From Gammaproteobacteria bacterium Milos-ODIII6 (GTDB lineage: Bacteria; Pseudomonadota; Gammaproteobacteria; Chromatiales; Chromatiaceae): a stretch of 64,000 bases of DNA. Below the pieces are notes generated by a model, which was given only the letters and a program-made list of their open reading frames with translations, had not been told where the DNA came from and did no database searches. How positions within the stretch are numbered: the stretch's first letter is position 1; the number at the start of each line of letters is the position of its first letter. The stretch is from the NCBI GenBank assembly GCA_029228645.1, contig JAPTHR010000013.1:26697-90696 (forward strand), in the 5' to 3' direction. The position numbers were made by a program, and so were the translations under genes. Shown here piece after piece: positions 1 to 8,550 of this stretch.

Positions 1-38
1 GCTCCTACACCCTCCGGCATCCGATCGGACCCCGATTC

Positions 39-410
39 GTAGGAGTGGCCTTGGCCACGAAGGATTTGGGCCTGGTACCCGGGGATTGCTGTTCGCGAGC
101 AAGCTCGCTCCTACGCCTTCCGGCATCGGATCGGACCCCGATTCGTAGGAGTGGCCTTGGCCACGAAGGATTTGGGCTTGGTGCCTGGGGATTGCTGTTC
201 GCGAGCAAGCGCGCTCCTACGCCTTCCAGAATCCGATCAGACCCCGCTTCGTAGGAGTGGCCTTGGCCACGAAGGATTTGGGCCTGGTACCCGGGGATTG
301 CTGTTCGCGAGCAAGCTCGCTCCTACGCCTTCCAGCATCGGATCGGACCCCGATTCGTAGGCGGCCTTGGCCGCGAAGGAACAGGGCCTGTGCCGGATTT
401 CCGCTCCGTC
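39..410. repeat. Array of 106-bp palindromic repeats
   Basis: The motif GTAGGAG begins at 39, 145, 251 and 357, an exact 106-bp period. Each unit joins two palindromes: one around GGCCTTGGCC near the start and one around GCGAGCAAGCTCGC in the middle, the latter closing with CTCCTAC, the inverse of the opening GTAGGAG. The last unit is cut short after the first palindrome. The same family recurs at 23205-23457, 24759-25200 and 41668-41724. Short reading frames in the array repeat with it and are not genes. It resembles the REP-like extragenic palindromes of gammaproteobacteria. The 5' end lies outside the window. Confidence 0.93.
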
Positions 411-502
411 TTTTCTCCCATCGCCGTCAAAGTCCTGGCGCAGCGTCCGGTGTCGTTTCTCTAACCCTCGGATATTTATGAATTAAATCTCCTGTCTCTC
501 AT

Positions 503-517
503 TGGCATGCCGATTGC
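503..517 (+). promoter_or_regulatory. Sigma-54 (RpoN) promoter of the fliL operon
   Basis: TGGCAT, five bases, then TTGC reads as a -24/-12 element with correct spacing, 46 nt before the fliL start. In polar-flagellate gammaproteobacteria the fliLMNOPQ/flhB genes are class II genes under FleQ and RpoN, so the site fits its place. Assignment is by consensus only; the -24 element differs at one base from TGGCAC. Confidence 0.75.
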
Positions 518-562
518 TTTTCCTGAAACGAAGAATCAGACAGGTCTCTCCGGGAAAGGCAA

Positions 563-1096
563 ATGGCGAAAGACAAAGACAAAGACACAGACAAAGAAGG
601 CGAGAACTCCGAAGGCAAGGAGGGCGGCAACAAGAAGATGCTGATCATCATCATCGCGGTCAGCGTGCTGATGATGTTGATCGGTGCTGGCGCCACGGTA
701 TTCCTGATGGGGTCCGATGAAGACGAGGGTGGTGACGAGGCTTCCAGCGAACAGGTCGCCGAGGGACCCGAGGAGGGCGACCCCATCTACGTCAGCATGA
801 AGCCGGCGTTCGTGGTCAACCTGCCGCCCGGCGGGCCGGCGGGCATGCTCCAGGTGGCGGTTACCGTCTACACCCGGCAACAGGAGGTGGCGGATTTCAT
901 CGCGGCCAACGACCCGCTGCTGCGCCACCACCTGAACAATCTCTTCGAGTCCCGCTCCAGTGCGGAGCTGCTGACCCTGGAGGGCAAGCAGGCCCTGCAA
1001 CAGGCAGTCCAGGATCTGTTTCAGGAGCAGATGACGGCGATGCAGCAGGCCGGCAACGTGAAAGGCGTTTATTTCACCCAGTTCGTACTCCAATAG
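563..1096 (+). CDS. fliL: Flagellar basal body-associated protein FliL
   Basis: FliL is a single-pass inner-membrane protein that surrounds the stator and supports torque. The 177-residue product has a very charged Lys/Asp/Glu-rich cytoplasmic head (about residues 1-28), one membrane helix (about 29-50), an acidic linker (about 52-72) and a periplasmic FliL domain ending in YFTQFVLQ, the usual end of the family. The ATG at 563 follows GGAAAGG. It is the first gene of fliLMNOPQR-flhB, 9 nt from fliM. Confidence 0.96.
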   Translation: MAKDKDKDTDKEGENSEGKEGGNKKMLIIIIAVSVLMMLIGAGATVFLMGSDEDEGGDEASSEQVAEGPEEGDPIYVSMKPAFVVNLPPGGPAGMLQVAVTVYTRQQEVADFIAANDPLLRHHLNNLFESRSSAELLTLEGKQALQQAVQDLFQEQMTAMQQAGNVKGVYFTQFVLQ

Positions 1097-1105
1097 GACA
1101 CGATC

Positions 1106-2197
1106 ATGGCCGAAGAGCTGCTTTCACAAGACGAGATCGATGCCCTCCTGCACGGTGTCGACGATGGTGCGGTCGAGACCGAGACGGACATCCCGCCGGA
1201 AGACGACGATGCGCACAGTTATGACTTCGCCAGTCAGGACCGGATCGTTCGCGGGCGTCTGCCGACCCTGGAGATGATCAACGAGCGCTTTGCGCGCAAT
1301 TTCCGCACCAGCCTGTTCAACATGCTGCGCCGCAGCGCGGATATCAATGTATCCGGCATCCAGATGTTCAAGTTCGCCGAGTTTGCGCACAGCCTGTTCG
1401 TGCCAACCAGCCTCAACATCATCAAGATCCCGCCGATGCGGGGGCGCTCGCTGTTCGTGCTCGATCCGAAGCTGGTCCATAGCGTGGTGGATGACTTCTT
1501 CGGCGGCACCGGGCGGTTCCAGACCAAGATCGAGGGACGCGACTTCACTCCCACCGAGCAGCGCGTGGTGCAGAAGCTGCTCGGGATTGCGTTCCAGGAC
1601 CTCGAAACCGCCTGGAAGCCCGTCCTGGATGTGCGCTTTGAATACATCGAGTCCGAGGTCAACCCCCAGTTCGCCAACATCGTCAGCCCGAGCGAGGTGG
1701 TGGTCGTGACCACCTTCAATGTCGACCTGGAGTGCGGCGGGGGCGATTTCTACATCTGCCTGCCGTACGCGATGCTGGAGCCGATCCGTGGCCTGCTGGA
1801 CTCCGGGGTCCAGGGTGGTCGCGGCGAGCGTGACGAACGTTGGGAGAGAGCCATGCAGGACGAGATCCTGGGCGCAAGCGTCGAGATCAGCGCGCAACTG
1901 GCGCAGATCGAGCTCAACGTGGGCCAGGTCGCGGATCTGCGCGTGGGCGACATTCTGCCGATCGAAGTGCCCGATGAACTCGAGGTGTCTGCCGAGGGAA
2001 TGCCTGTGTTCACCGGGACCCTGGGTGTGCACAAGGATCGTTACGCGATCAAGGTGTCCGACTGGTACGTCCCCTGCGAGAGCAAGGGTATGGCCGAGTT
2101 GATGGTCCTGGAGCATCACCCGGCCGAAGAGCAGACCGAAGAACCGAATACCGATGACATGCCGTACCCGGCACTCACACAGGAAGTCGCATCATGA
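1106..2197 (+). CDS. fliM: Flagellar motor switch protein FliM
   Basis: FliM forms the C-ring with FliN and FliG and receives phospho-CheY. The 363-residue product starts with the CheY-binding peptide LLSQDEIDALLHG (residues 5-17), followed by an acidic linker, the CheC-like middle domain (about 50-230) and a C-terminal SpoA domain (about 255-335). Length is slightly above the usual 330-340 because of a polar tail (about 340-363). Its stop overlaps the fliN start by 4 nt (ATGA), so the two are translationally coupled. Confidence 0.98.
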   Translation: MAEELLSQDEIDALLHGVDDGAVETETDIPPEDDDAHSYDFASQDRIVRGRLPTLEMINERFARNFRTSLFNMLRRSADINVSGIQMFKFAEFAHSLFVPTSLNIIKIPPMRGRSLFVLDPKLVHSVVDDFFGGTGRFQTKIEGRDFTPTEQRVVQKLLGIAFQDLETAWKPVLDVRFEYIESEVNPQFANIVSPSEVVVVTTFNVDLECGGGDFYICLPYAMLEPIRGLLDSGVQGGRGERDERWERAMQDEILGASVEISAQLAQIELNVGQVADLRVGDILPIEVPDELEVSAEGMPVFTGTLGVHKDRYAIKVSDWYVPCESKGMAELMVLEHHPAEEQTEEPNTDDMPYPALTQEVAS

Positions 2198-2607
2198 GCG
2201 AAGAAATCGAGAACACCGCCGAAGCCGATGATCAGGCGCTGGCCGACGACTGGGCGCAGGCGCTGGATGAGCAGGATGGCGTCGAGGATGCCGCGCAGGT
2301 GGCGGGTTTCCAGTCCCTGAGCGCGGATGACAGCCGCCAGGGCGACATCAAGCTGGACGCGATTCTGGATGTGCCGGTCACCCTCTCGATGGAGATCGGA
2401 CGCACCAGGATCAATATCCGCAATCTGCTCAAACTCAACCAGGGCTCGGTCGTCGAGTTGGACCGTCTCGCGGGCGAGCCAATGGACGTGCTGGTCAACG
2501 GCACCCTGATCGCACAGGGTGAAGTGGTGGTGGTGAACGAGAAGTTCGGTATCCGCCTCACCGACATCGTCAGTCCAGCGGACCGGGTCAAGAAGCTGAA
2601 GGGCTGA
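2194..2607 (+). CDS. fliN: Flagellar motor switch protein FliN
   Basis: FliN is the C-ring component that pairs with FliM. The 137-residue product has an acidic N-terminal extension (about residues 1-50) and one SpoA domain (about 55-135) with the conserved run [19 protein letters not shown] and an ending [15 protein letters not shown] typical of FliN. The start overlaps the fliM stop. Normal length, no anomalies. Confidence 0.98.
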   Translation: MSEEIENTAEADDQALADDWAQALDEQDGVEDAAQVAGFQSLSADDSRQGDIKLDAILDVPVTLSMEIGRTRINIRNLLKLNQGSVVELDRLAGEPMDVLVNGTLIAQGEVVVVNEKFGIRLTDIVSPADRVKKLKG

Positions 2608-2612
2608 CGCGC

Positions 2613-3041
2613 GTGCCTACGAGCTTATCAATCCGGATCGCGACCGCGCCTTCGATCCTGGCGCTCGCCTGCATGGCATTACTCGCGCAGCCGCTGCACG
2701 CCGAGGGCGCCGCTCCGATGCTCAACAGCTCGGATGTGCTCAATACGGTCGGCGGCCTGATCGTCGTCCTGGCATTGCTGTTGGGCCTGGCCTGGCTGGT
2801 CAAGCGTTACATGAGCGTGCCGGGCATCAGCAAGGGACGCATCCAGGTCGTGGGCGGCGTGTCCCTGGGTCCGCGCGAACGCGCGGTCATCGTCGAGGTG
2901 GACGGGGCCCGCCTGCTGCTGGGCGTGGCGCAGGGCAACGTGCGTCTGCTCGATCGGCTGGAGTCGGTCGATGTGGCACAAGAGAGCTTTCAGCAGACCC
3001 TCGCCGGGGCGCAGCAGGAACAGCAGGAGGCGGAACGATGA
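2613..3041 (+). CDS. fliO: Flagellar biosynthetic protein FliO
   Basis: FliO is the membrane chaperone that helps assemble the FliP ring of the flagellar type III export gate. The 142-residue product starts with GTG, carries a signal-like hydrophobic stretch (about residues 8-28), one membrane helix (about 46-66, [21 protein letters not shown]) and a cytoplasmic FliO domain with [20 protein letters not shown]. Position between fliN and fliP supports the call. The stop overlaps the fliP ATG by 4 nt. The gene is poorly conserved in general, which limits certainty about the exact start. Confidence 0.93.
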   Translation: MPTSLSIRIATAPSILALACMALLAQPLHAEGAAPMLNSSDVLNTVGGLIVVLALLLGLAWLVKRYMSVPGISKGRIQVVGGVSLGPRERAVIVEVDGARLLLGVAQGNVRLLDRLESVDVAQESFQQTLAGAQQEQQEAER

Positions 3042-3769
3042 AGTACTGGCTGATGCTGCTGCTCATGCTCGCCCCGACGGCGATGGCGGCTCCCGGGATC
3101 GACGCGGTGAATGTCAGCAGCGATGGCAATGGCGGCCAGACCTACACCCTGAGCATCCAGGTGCTGCTGCTGATGACCGCGCTGTCCCTGCTGCCGGCCG
3201 GACTGATGCTGATGACCTCTTTCACGCGCATCGTGATTGTGCTGTCGATCCTGCGCCAGGCACTCGGCACGGCGCAGACACCCTCCAACCAGATACTCGT
3301 CGGGCTGGCGCTGTTCCTCACCTTTTTCATCATGTCTCCGGTGCTGACGCGCGTGTACGACACCGCGCTGGGACCCTATTTCGAGGAGCGCATCGATGCC
3401 AGCGAGGCCATGGAGAACGCCAAGCTGCCGATCCGCGAGTTCATGCTGGCGCAGACGCGCGACGATGACCTGGCGCTGTTTGCGCGCATCTCTGGCGTGG
3501 AGAGTTTCGATCGCAGCGAGGAGATACCTTTCAGCCTGTTGATGCCGGCGTTTGCCACCAGCGAATTGAAGACCGCCTTCCAGATCGGGTTCCTGCTGTT
3601 CATTCCCTTCCTGGTCATCGATCTGGTGGTGGCGAGCGTACTGATGTCAATGGGCATGATGATGCTGTCGCCGCTGATTATCTCGCTGCCGTTCAAGATC
3701 ATGCTGTTCGTGCTGGTGGACGGCTGGTCGATGGTCATGGGCACCCTGGCCACCAGCTTCTACGTGTGA
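3038..3769 (+). CDS. fliP: Flagellar export gate protein FliP
   Basis: FliP forms the pentameric core of the flagellar type III export gate. The 243-residue product has a cleavable signal peptide (about residues 1-18), then the family blocks [22 protein letters not shown] and a C-terminal pair of membrane helices with [16 protein letters not shown]. Length matches the family. It starts inside the end of fliO and is followed 7 nt later by fliQ. Confidence 0.98.
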   Translation: MKYWLMLLLMLAPTAMAAPGIDAVNVSSDGNGGQTYTLSIQVLLLMTALSLLPAGLMLMTSFTRIVIVLSILRQALGTAQTPSNQILVGLALFLTFFIMSPVLTRVYDTALGPYFEERIDASEAMENAKLPIREFMLAQTRDDDLALFARISGVESFDRSEEIPFSLLMPAFATSELKTAFQIGFLLFIPFLVIDLVVASVLMSMGMMMLSPLIISLPFKIMLFVLVDGWSMVMGTLATSFYV

Positions 3770-3776
3770 GGTCGAG

Positions 3777-4046
3777 ATGGATGCAGATTCGGTCATGAGC
3801 ATCGGGCGCCAGGCGATGGAGGTCACCATCCTGCTGGCGGCGCCCATTCTGCTGATCTCGCTCGCTGTCGGCCTGTTGATCGCCATGTTCCAGGCCGCCA
3901 CCCAGATCAATGAGATGACGCTCTCGTTCGTCCCCAAGCTGATGGCGGTAGCGGTGGTGCTGATGGCGGCCGGGCCTTGGCTGCTGCGTCAGATCGTCGG
4001 CTTCACCCAGAAGCTGATCGAAAACATTCCCTACATGATCGGCTGA
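3777..4046 (+). CDS. fliQ: Flagellar export gate protein FliQ
   Basis: FliQ is the small two-helix subunit of the export gate. The 89-residue product shows two membrane helices (about 16-38 and 53-73) with the hallmark block GLLIAMFQAATQINEMTLSFVPK between them. The ATG at 3777 follows GAGGTCGAG. One base separates its stop from fliR. Usual length. Confidence 0.98.
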   Translation: MDADSVMSIGRQAMEVTILLAAPILLISLAVGLLIAMFQAATQINEMTLSFVPKLMAVAVVLMAAGPWLLRQIVGFTQKLIENIPYMIG

Positions 4047-4047
4047 G

Positions 4048-4824
4048 ATGCACTTCAGCGACGCCCAGATGCAGCAGTGGCTGGCGGATTTCTTCTGGCC
4101 CTTCGTGCGTATCGGCGCGGCCCTTATGGCGGCGCCGATTTTCAGCGTGCGCCAGGTGCCGGCACGCTACCGGGTGCTGCTCGCGGTGCTGATCACCTTG
4201 CTGGTGCAGCCGTTGATACCGGCCTCTCCGGTGGTCGACATGTTCGGCGCCGAGGGGGTTCTGATCGCGCTTTCCCAGGTGGGCATAGGCGCGATGATGG
4301 GTTTCGTGGTGCAGCTCGCGTTCAATGCGCTGATCTTCGGCGGCCAGGTCATGGCCTACAGCATGGGCCTGGGTTTCGCCAACATGATGGATCCGACCAA
4401 CGGGGTCCAGGTCCCGGTGGTGTCCCAGTACTGGCTGATTCTCGCGATGCTCGCCTTTCTCCTCGGCAATGGTCATCTGCTGCTGCTTGGCAGCGTGGCG
4501 CAGAGCTTCCACATCCTGCCGGTGGCGGTGGACGGATTGACCCGCGCGGGCCTTTGGGGCCTGGTGGAGTGGTCGTCGCGCCTGTTTGCGGCTGGCCTGC
4601 TGATGTCGCTGCCGGTGGTCATGGCGCTGCTCCTGATCAACATCGGGCTCGGCGTGGTTTCCCGTGCCGCGCCGCAACTGAATATCTTCGCCATCGGTTT
4701 CCCGATCACCCTGCTCATGGGTTTCGTGGTGATCTGGATCACTCTGCCGCAGGTCATGGCTGGGTTCGATGGCCTGGTCAACGAGGCCCTGGGGATCGGG
4801 GTCGATCTGCTCGACGCGGGGTGA
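4048..4824 (+). CDS. fliR: Flagellar export gate protein FliR
   Basis: FliR completes the FliPQR export gate. The 258-residue product is very hydrophobic with about six membrane segments and the family blocks RIGAALMAAPIFSVRQVPARYR and GLGFANMMDPTNGVQVPVVSQ. Usual length. Neighbours fliQ (1 nt) and flhB (3 nt) are tightly packed, consistent with one transcript. Confidence 0.98.
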   Translation: MHFSDAQMQQWLADFFWPFVRIGAALMAAPIFSVRQVPARYRVLLAVLITLLVQPLIPASPVVDMFGAEGVLIALSQVGIGAMMGFVVQLAFNALIFGGQVMAYSMGLGFANMMDPTNGVQVPVVSQYWLILAMLAFLLGNGHLLLLGSVAQSFHILPVAVDGLTRAGLWGLVEWSSRLFAAGLLMSLPVVMALLLINIGLGVVSRAAPQLNIFAIGFPITLLMGFVVIWITLPQVMAGFDGLVNEALGIGVDLLDAG

Positions 4825-4827
4825 ACC

Positions 4828-5961
4828 ATGGCGGAAAACCAAGACGGCCAGGAAAAGTCACAGGAACCCACAGCCAAACGAATCGCCGACGCGCGCAAGA
4901 AAGGCCAGGTTCCGCGCTCGCGCGAACTCAACACCATGGCGCTGACCATGGTCGGCGTGGCCGCGCTCATGCTCATGGCAGGCAGCTTCACCGAGACCCT
5001 GGAGAAGCTGTTCCGGTCCAACTTCATACTCGCGCGCGAGGACATCTTCGATCCCAATGCCCTGATGGCCCATCTGGGGCTTGCCATTCAGGACGCGCTG
5101 ATCATGCTCCTGCCCTTCTTCGCGATCCTGGTCGTGGTCGCGGTGGCCGCGTCGGTTGCGCTGGGCGGCTTCAATATCAGCGCCGAGGCGATGCAGCCCA
5201 AGCTCTCCAAGCTGAGTCCGCTCAAGGGTTTCAAGCGGATGTTCGGCGCCAAGGGGCTGATGGAGCTGGTCAAGTCGCTGGCCAAGTTCGTGCTCGTCGG
5301 TGTGGCTACGGTATTGCTGTTGTGGAGCTGGAGCGGGGACATCCTGGGGCTGGCCGAACGGGACGTTTCGGTCGCCCTGGTGGAAGGACTGCGCATGGTG
5401 GGATGGGCCTCGCTCCTGATCGCCTCGACCATGACCCTGATGGCCGTGATCGATGTGCCCTTTCAGATGTGGCAGCACAAGAAAGAGCTCAAGATGACCC
5501 AGCAGGAGGTGCGCGACGAACTCAAACAGACCGAGGGCCGTCCCGAGGTCAAGGGTCGCATTCGCCAGCTGCAGCGCGAGATGGCGCAGCGGCGCATGAT
5601 GGAAGAAGTACCCAAGGCGGATGTGATCGTCACCAACCCGACCCATTACGCCATCGCGCTGCGCTACGACCCGGACAGCATGGCCGCTCCCCTGGTCGTG
5701 GCCAAGGGCAAGGATCTGTTGGCGGCGACCATCCGCGAGCTTGGCGACGAGCACAAGATACCCCGGGTCGAAGCACCGATCCTGGCGCGCGCGATCTACT
5801 TCAATACCGAGATCAACGAAACCATTCCGGCCGGCCTGTTCCTGGCGGTGGCGCAGCTGCTCGCGTACGTGTTCCAGCTGCGCGCCTGGAAACAGGAGGG
5901 TGGCGACATACCGCAGCGGCCCGACGAGTACCCGGTACCCGAGGACCTGCAGCATGACTGA
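4828..5961 (+). CDS. flhB: Flagellar export switch protein FlhB
   Basis: FlhB sets substrate specificity of the flagellar type III exporter. The 377-residue product starts with the charged segment SQEPTAKRIADARKKGQVPRS, has four membrane helices (to about residue 210) and a cytoplasmic domain with the autocleavage motif N270-P271-T272-H273. The tail DEYPVPEDLQHD is copied in the micro-ORF downstream at 6127-6252. It ends the fliL operon; flhA follows after a duplicated spacer. Confidence 0.98.
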   Translation: MAENQDGQEKSQEPTAKRIADARKKGQVPRSRELNTMALTMVGVAALMLMAGSFTETLEKLFRSNFILAREDIFDPNALMAHLGLAIQDALIMLLPFFAILVVVAVAASVALGGFNISAEAMQPKLSKLSPLKGFKRMFGAKGLMELVKSLAKFVLVGVATVLLLWSWSGDILGLAERDVSVALVEGLRMVGWASLLIASTMTLMAVIDVPFQMWQHKKELKMTQQEVRDELKQTEGRPEVKGRIRQLQREMAQRRMMEEVPKADVIVTNPTHYAIALRYDPDSMAAPLVVAKGKDLLAATIRELGDEHKIPRVEAPILARAIYFNTEINETIPAGLFLAVAQLLAYVFQLRAWKQEGGDIPQRPDEYPVPEDLQHD

Positions 5962-6450
5962 GCGGAAGACACTCAACCGCAAAGGGCGCGAAGGTCGCAA
6001 AGGCCTGCCTGGACTTACCGTGAGCTGCTCCATCCGCACGATCGATTCTCAGCGGCATGCGCAGAGCGATAAGAATTCCTATGGATTTTCTTTGCGTTCT
6101 TCGCGTCCTTGGCGGTGCAAATAAAAATGGAAGCGATTCTTCAGAACCTTAAACAGGTATGTGCCAAGGGATTGGAAGCGTCATACGAAGGCGTTCGGTT
6201 TCCACAGCAGCCCGGGGAGTACCCGGTACCCGAGGACCTGCAGCATGACTGAGCAGGCGCTTTTTAACCGCCAAGGACGCGAAGGACGCCAAGGGGTACG
6301 AACAATGGGCTCGTTCAAGGCGACAAACACTATCGATTCTCAGCGGCATGCGCAGAACGATAAGAATTCCTATGGATTTTCTTTGCGTTCTTCGCGTCCT
6401 TGGCGGTGTAAATAAAAATGGAAGCCATTCTGCAAAACGTAAAACAGGTC
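5920..6450 (+). repeat. 291-bp tandem duplication across the flhB/flhA junction
   Basis: The end of flhB (GAGGACCTGCAGCATGACTG at 5941) recurs at 6232, and the start region of flhA (ATGGAAGC at 6127) recurs at 6418; both shifts are exactly 291 bp. Each copy also holds a spacer with inverted ends: an ACCGC(C/A)AAGG-type left end (5977 and 6265) and its inverse CTTTGCGTTCTTCGCG on the right (about 6090 and 6381). The centres of the two spacers differ, so the copies are not recent and identical. Intact flhB is in the first copy and intact flhA in the second. Confidence 0.9.
6127..6252 (+). CDS. FlhA-FlhB chimeric micro-ORF (41 aa) at duplication joint
   Basis: The novel joint of the duplication is an open frame of 41 codons. 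Its first 18 residues, MEAILQNLKQVCAKGLEA, resemble the FlhA N-terminus (MEAILQNVKQVGARGLGA), and its end EYPVPEDLQHD is identical to the FlhB C-terminus. It stops at the duplicated flhB stop codon. It carries the same upstream sequence as flhA, so it may be translated if flhA is. It could equally be a remnant with no function; nothing in the sequence proves expression. Confidence 0.4.
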   Translation: MEAILQNLKQVCAKGLEASYEGVRFPQQPGEYPVPEDLQHD

Positions 6451-8511
6451 GGCGCGCGGGGGCTGGGTGCTCCCATCGTGATCCTGATGCTGCTGGCGAT
6501 GATCGTATTGCCGCTGCCGCCGTTCCTGCTGGACCTGTTCTTCACCTTTAATATAGCGCTCTCGCTGGTGGTCCTGCTGGTGGTCGTGTACGCGCTGCGG
6601 CCGCTCGATTTCGGTCTGTTCCCCTCCTTGCTGCTGGTGGCCACGCTGCTGCGCCTGGCGCTGAACGTGGCATCCACGCGGGTGGTGCTGCTGGAAGGGC
6701 ACAACGGCGGGGATGCCGCCGGCAAGGTGATCGAGGCCTTCGGTGAGTTCGTGATCGGCGGCAACTACGCGGTCGGTCTGGTGGTGTTCCTGATCCTGGT
6801 GATCATCAACTTCGTGGTCGTGACCAAGGGCGCCGGGCGGGTCTCCGAGGTATCGGCGCGCTTCACCCTGGACGCGATGCCGGGCAAGCAGATGGCGATC
6901 GATGCCGATCTCAACTCCGGCCTCATCGACCAGGACCAGGCGCGCACGCGACGCGAGGAGGTCACCAGCGAGGCGGACTTCTACGGTGCGATGGACGGTG
7001 CCTCCAAGTTCGTCCGCGGCGATGCGGTCGCCGGCATCCTGATCCTGCTGATCAACATCATCGGCGGACTGGCGATCGGTATGGGACAGCACGGGCTGGA
7101 CATCGCGGTTGCGATGCAGAACTACGTCCTTCTGACCATCGGTGACGGCCTGGTGGCGCAGATCCCCTCGCTGCTGCTGTCGACCGCGGCCGCGATCATC
7201 GTGACCCGGGTATCCAGTTCCGAGGACATGGGCAACCAGGTCGCCAGCCAGCTGCTGAACAGCCCGCGCGCGTTGGCTATCGCGGCCGGCATCATCGGCG
7301 CCTTGGGTCTCATTCCCGGCATGCCGAACCTGGTGTTCCTGCTGCTGGGCGCCTCGCTGGGCGGCGTGGCCTACAGCATCCATCGGCGCCAGACCCAACC
7401 CGAGATCGCGCCAAGCGAACCGACGCCCACGCCCGAGATGGAAACCAGCGAATCGCGCGAGCTGACCTGGGAGGACGTGCAGCCGGTCGACATCATTGGC
7501 CTGGAAGTCGGCTATCGGCTGATCCCGATGGTCGACCGCAGCCAGGGCGGCCAGCTGATGAACCGCATCAAGGGGGTACGCAAGAAGCTCTCGCAGGAAC
7601 TCGGATTCCTGATCCAGGCAGTTCACATCCGCGACAACCTGGATCTCGCGCCGAGCGCCTACCGCATCAGCCTCAACGGCGTGCCGGTGGCGGAAACCGA
7701 GATTCATCCCGAGCGCGAGCTGGCGATCAATCCCGGGCGGGTATTCGGCGATCTGCAGGGAACGCACACCACGGATCCGGCCTTTGGCCTGGAGGCGGTC
7801 TGGATCGATCCCGGCCAGCGTGACCACGCACAGACACTCGGCTACACCGTCGTGGATGCGAGCACGGTGGTGGCCACCCACATGAGCGAATTGCTGCAGC
7901 GGCATGCGGCCGAGCTGATTGGCCACGAGGAGGTCCAGCAGCTGCTCGACAACCTGGCGCAGAGCGCGCCCAAGCTGGTCGAGGACCTGGTGCCGAAACT
8001 GCTGCCGCTGACCACCGTGCTGCGGGTCCTGCAGAACCTGCTGTCGGAGGCCGTTCCCATCCGCGATATCCGCAGCATCGCCGAAACGCTGGCGGAGCAG
8101 GCCCCCCATAGTCAGGATGCCGTCACCTTGACGGCGGCTGTCAGGGTAGCCCTCAGTCGAGGCATCGTTCAGCAACTCGTTGGAAATACAGAAGAAATTC
8201 CCGTCATGGTGCTTCAGCCCGGATTGGAACGCCTTTTGCAAAAGGCTTTATCGAACGTCGCAGAGGACGACGCAGGCATCGAACCCGGACTGCTCGAGCA
8301 GATCCAGGTGGCGCTCAAGGAAGCGGCGCAACAGCAGGAGATCAATGGGCACGAGGCCATCCTGCTGGTCGCAGCAGGGCTGCGGGCCTGGATGGCACGG
8401 TTCACCCGCCAGAGCGTACCGGGGGTGCACGTCCTCTCCTACAACGAGATTCCGGACAACCGGCAGATCAGGGTGGTCAACACCATCGGCCGGGAGAACG
8501 AACAAGCCTAA
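6418..8511 (+). CDS. flhA: Flagellar export protein FlhA
   Basis: FlhA is the nonameric export-gate subunit that docks substrates and uses the proton gradient. The 697-residue product has an N-terminal membrane domain of about eight helices (to about residue 330), the FHIPEP-family block ARFTLDAMPGKQMAIDADL, and a large cytoplasmic domain. Length is standard. The ATG at 6418 lies in the second copy of the 291-bp duplication, which separates it from flhB by 456 nt; a GC-rich hairpin (8512-8527) follows the stop. Confidence 0.98.
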   Translation: MEAILQNVKQVGARGLGAPIVILMLLAMIVLPLPPFLLDLFFTFNIALSLVVLLVVVYALRPLDFGLFPSLLLVATLLRLALNVASTRVVLLEGHNGGDAAGKVIEAFGEFVIGGNYAVGLVVFLILVIINFVVVTKGAGRVSEVSARFTLDAMPGKQMAIDADLNSGLIDQDQARTRREEVTSEADFYGAMDGASKFVRGDAVAGILILLINIIGGLAIGMGQHGLDIAVAMQNYVLLTIGDGLVAQIPSLLLSTAAAIIVTRVSSSEDMGNQVASQLLNSPRALAIAAGIIGALGLIPGMPNLVFLLLGASLGGVAYSIHRRQTQPEIAPSEPTPTPEMETSESRELTWEDVQPVDIIGLEVGYRLIPMVDRSQGGQLMNRIKGVRKKLSQELGFLIQAVHIRDNLDLAPSAYRISLNGVPVAETEIHPERELAINPGRVFGDLQGTHTTDPAFGLEAVWIDPGQRDHAQTLGYTVVDASTVVATHMSELLQRHAAELIGHEEVQQLLDNLAQSAPKLVEDLVPKLLPLTTVLRVLQNLLSEAVPIRDIRSIAETLAEQAPHSQDAVTLTAAVRVALSRGIVQQLVGNTEEIPVMVLQPGLERLLQKALSNVAEDDAGIEPGLLEQIQVALKEAAQQQEINGHEAILLVAAGLRAWMARFTRQSVPGVHVLSYNEIPDNRQIRVVNTIGRENEQA

Positions 8512-8527
8512 GGGGCCCACGGGCCCC
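8512..8527 (+). other. GC-rich hairpin between flhA and flhF
   Basis: GGGGCCC and GGGCCCC are separated by AC, directly after the flhA stop and 23 nt before flhF. There is no T-run, so it is not a standard intrinsic terminator; it may slow readthrough or stabilise mRNA ends. Confidence 0.5.
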
Positions 8528-8550
8528 GCCACGAAAAGGGGCCAGTGGGT

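Noticed and set aside
39-410. Possible CRISPR array because of regular spacing at 39-410 and 24759-25200
   Set aside because: The whole 106-bp unit is conserved, including what would be spacers; units contain two palindromes, and there are no cas genes.
45-481. Three similar 69-74 residue frames starting MALATKDLGL
   Set aside because: They are the palindromic repeat unit read in one frame; they have no ribosome sites and repeat with the DNA period.
6370-8241. Long antisense frames over flhA, cheA, dabA, the mrp genes and others
   Set aside because: High G+C favours long frames on the opposite strand; they lack start signals and family motifs, while the sense genes are certain.
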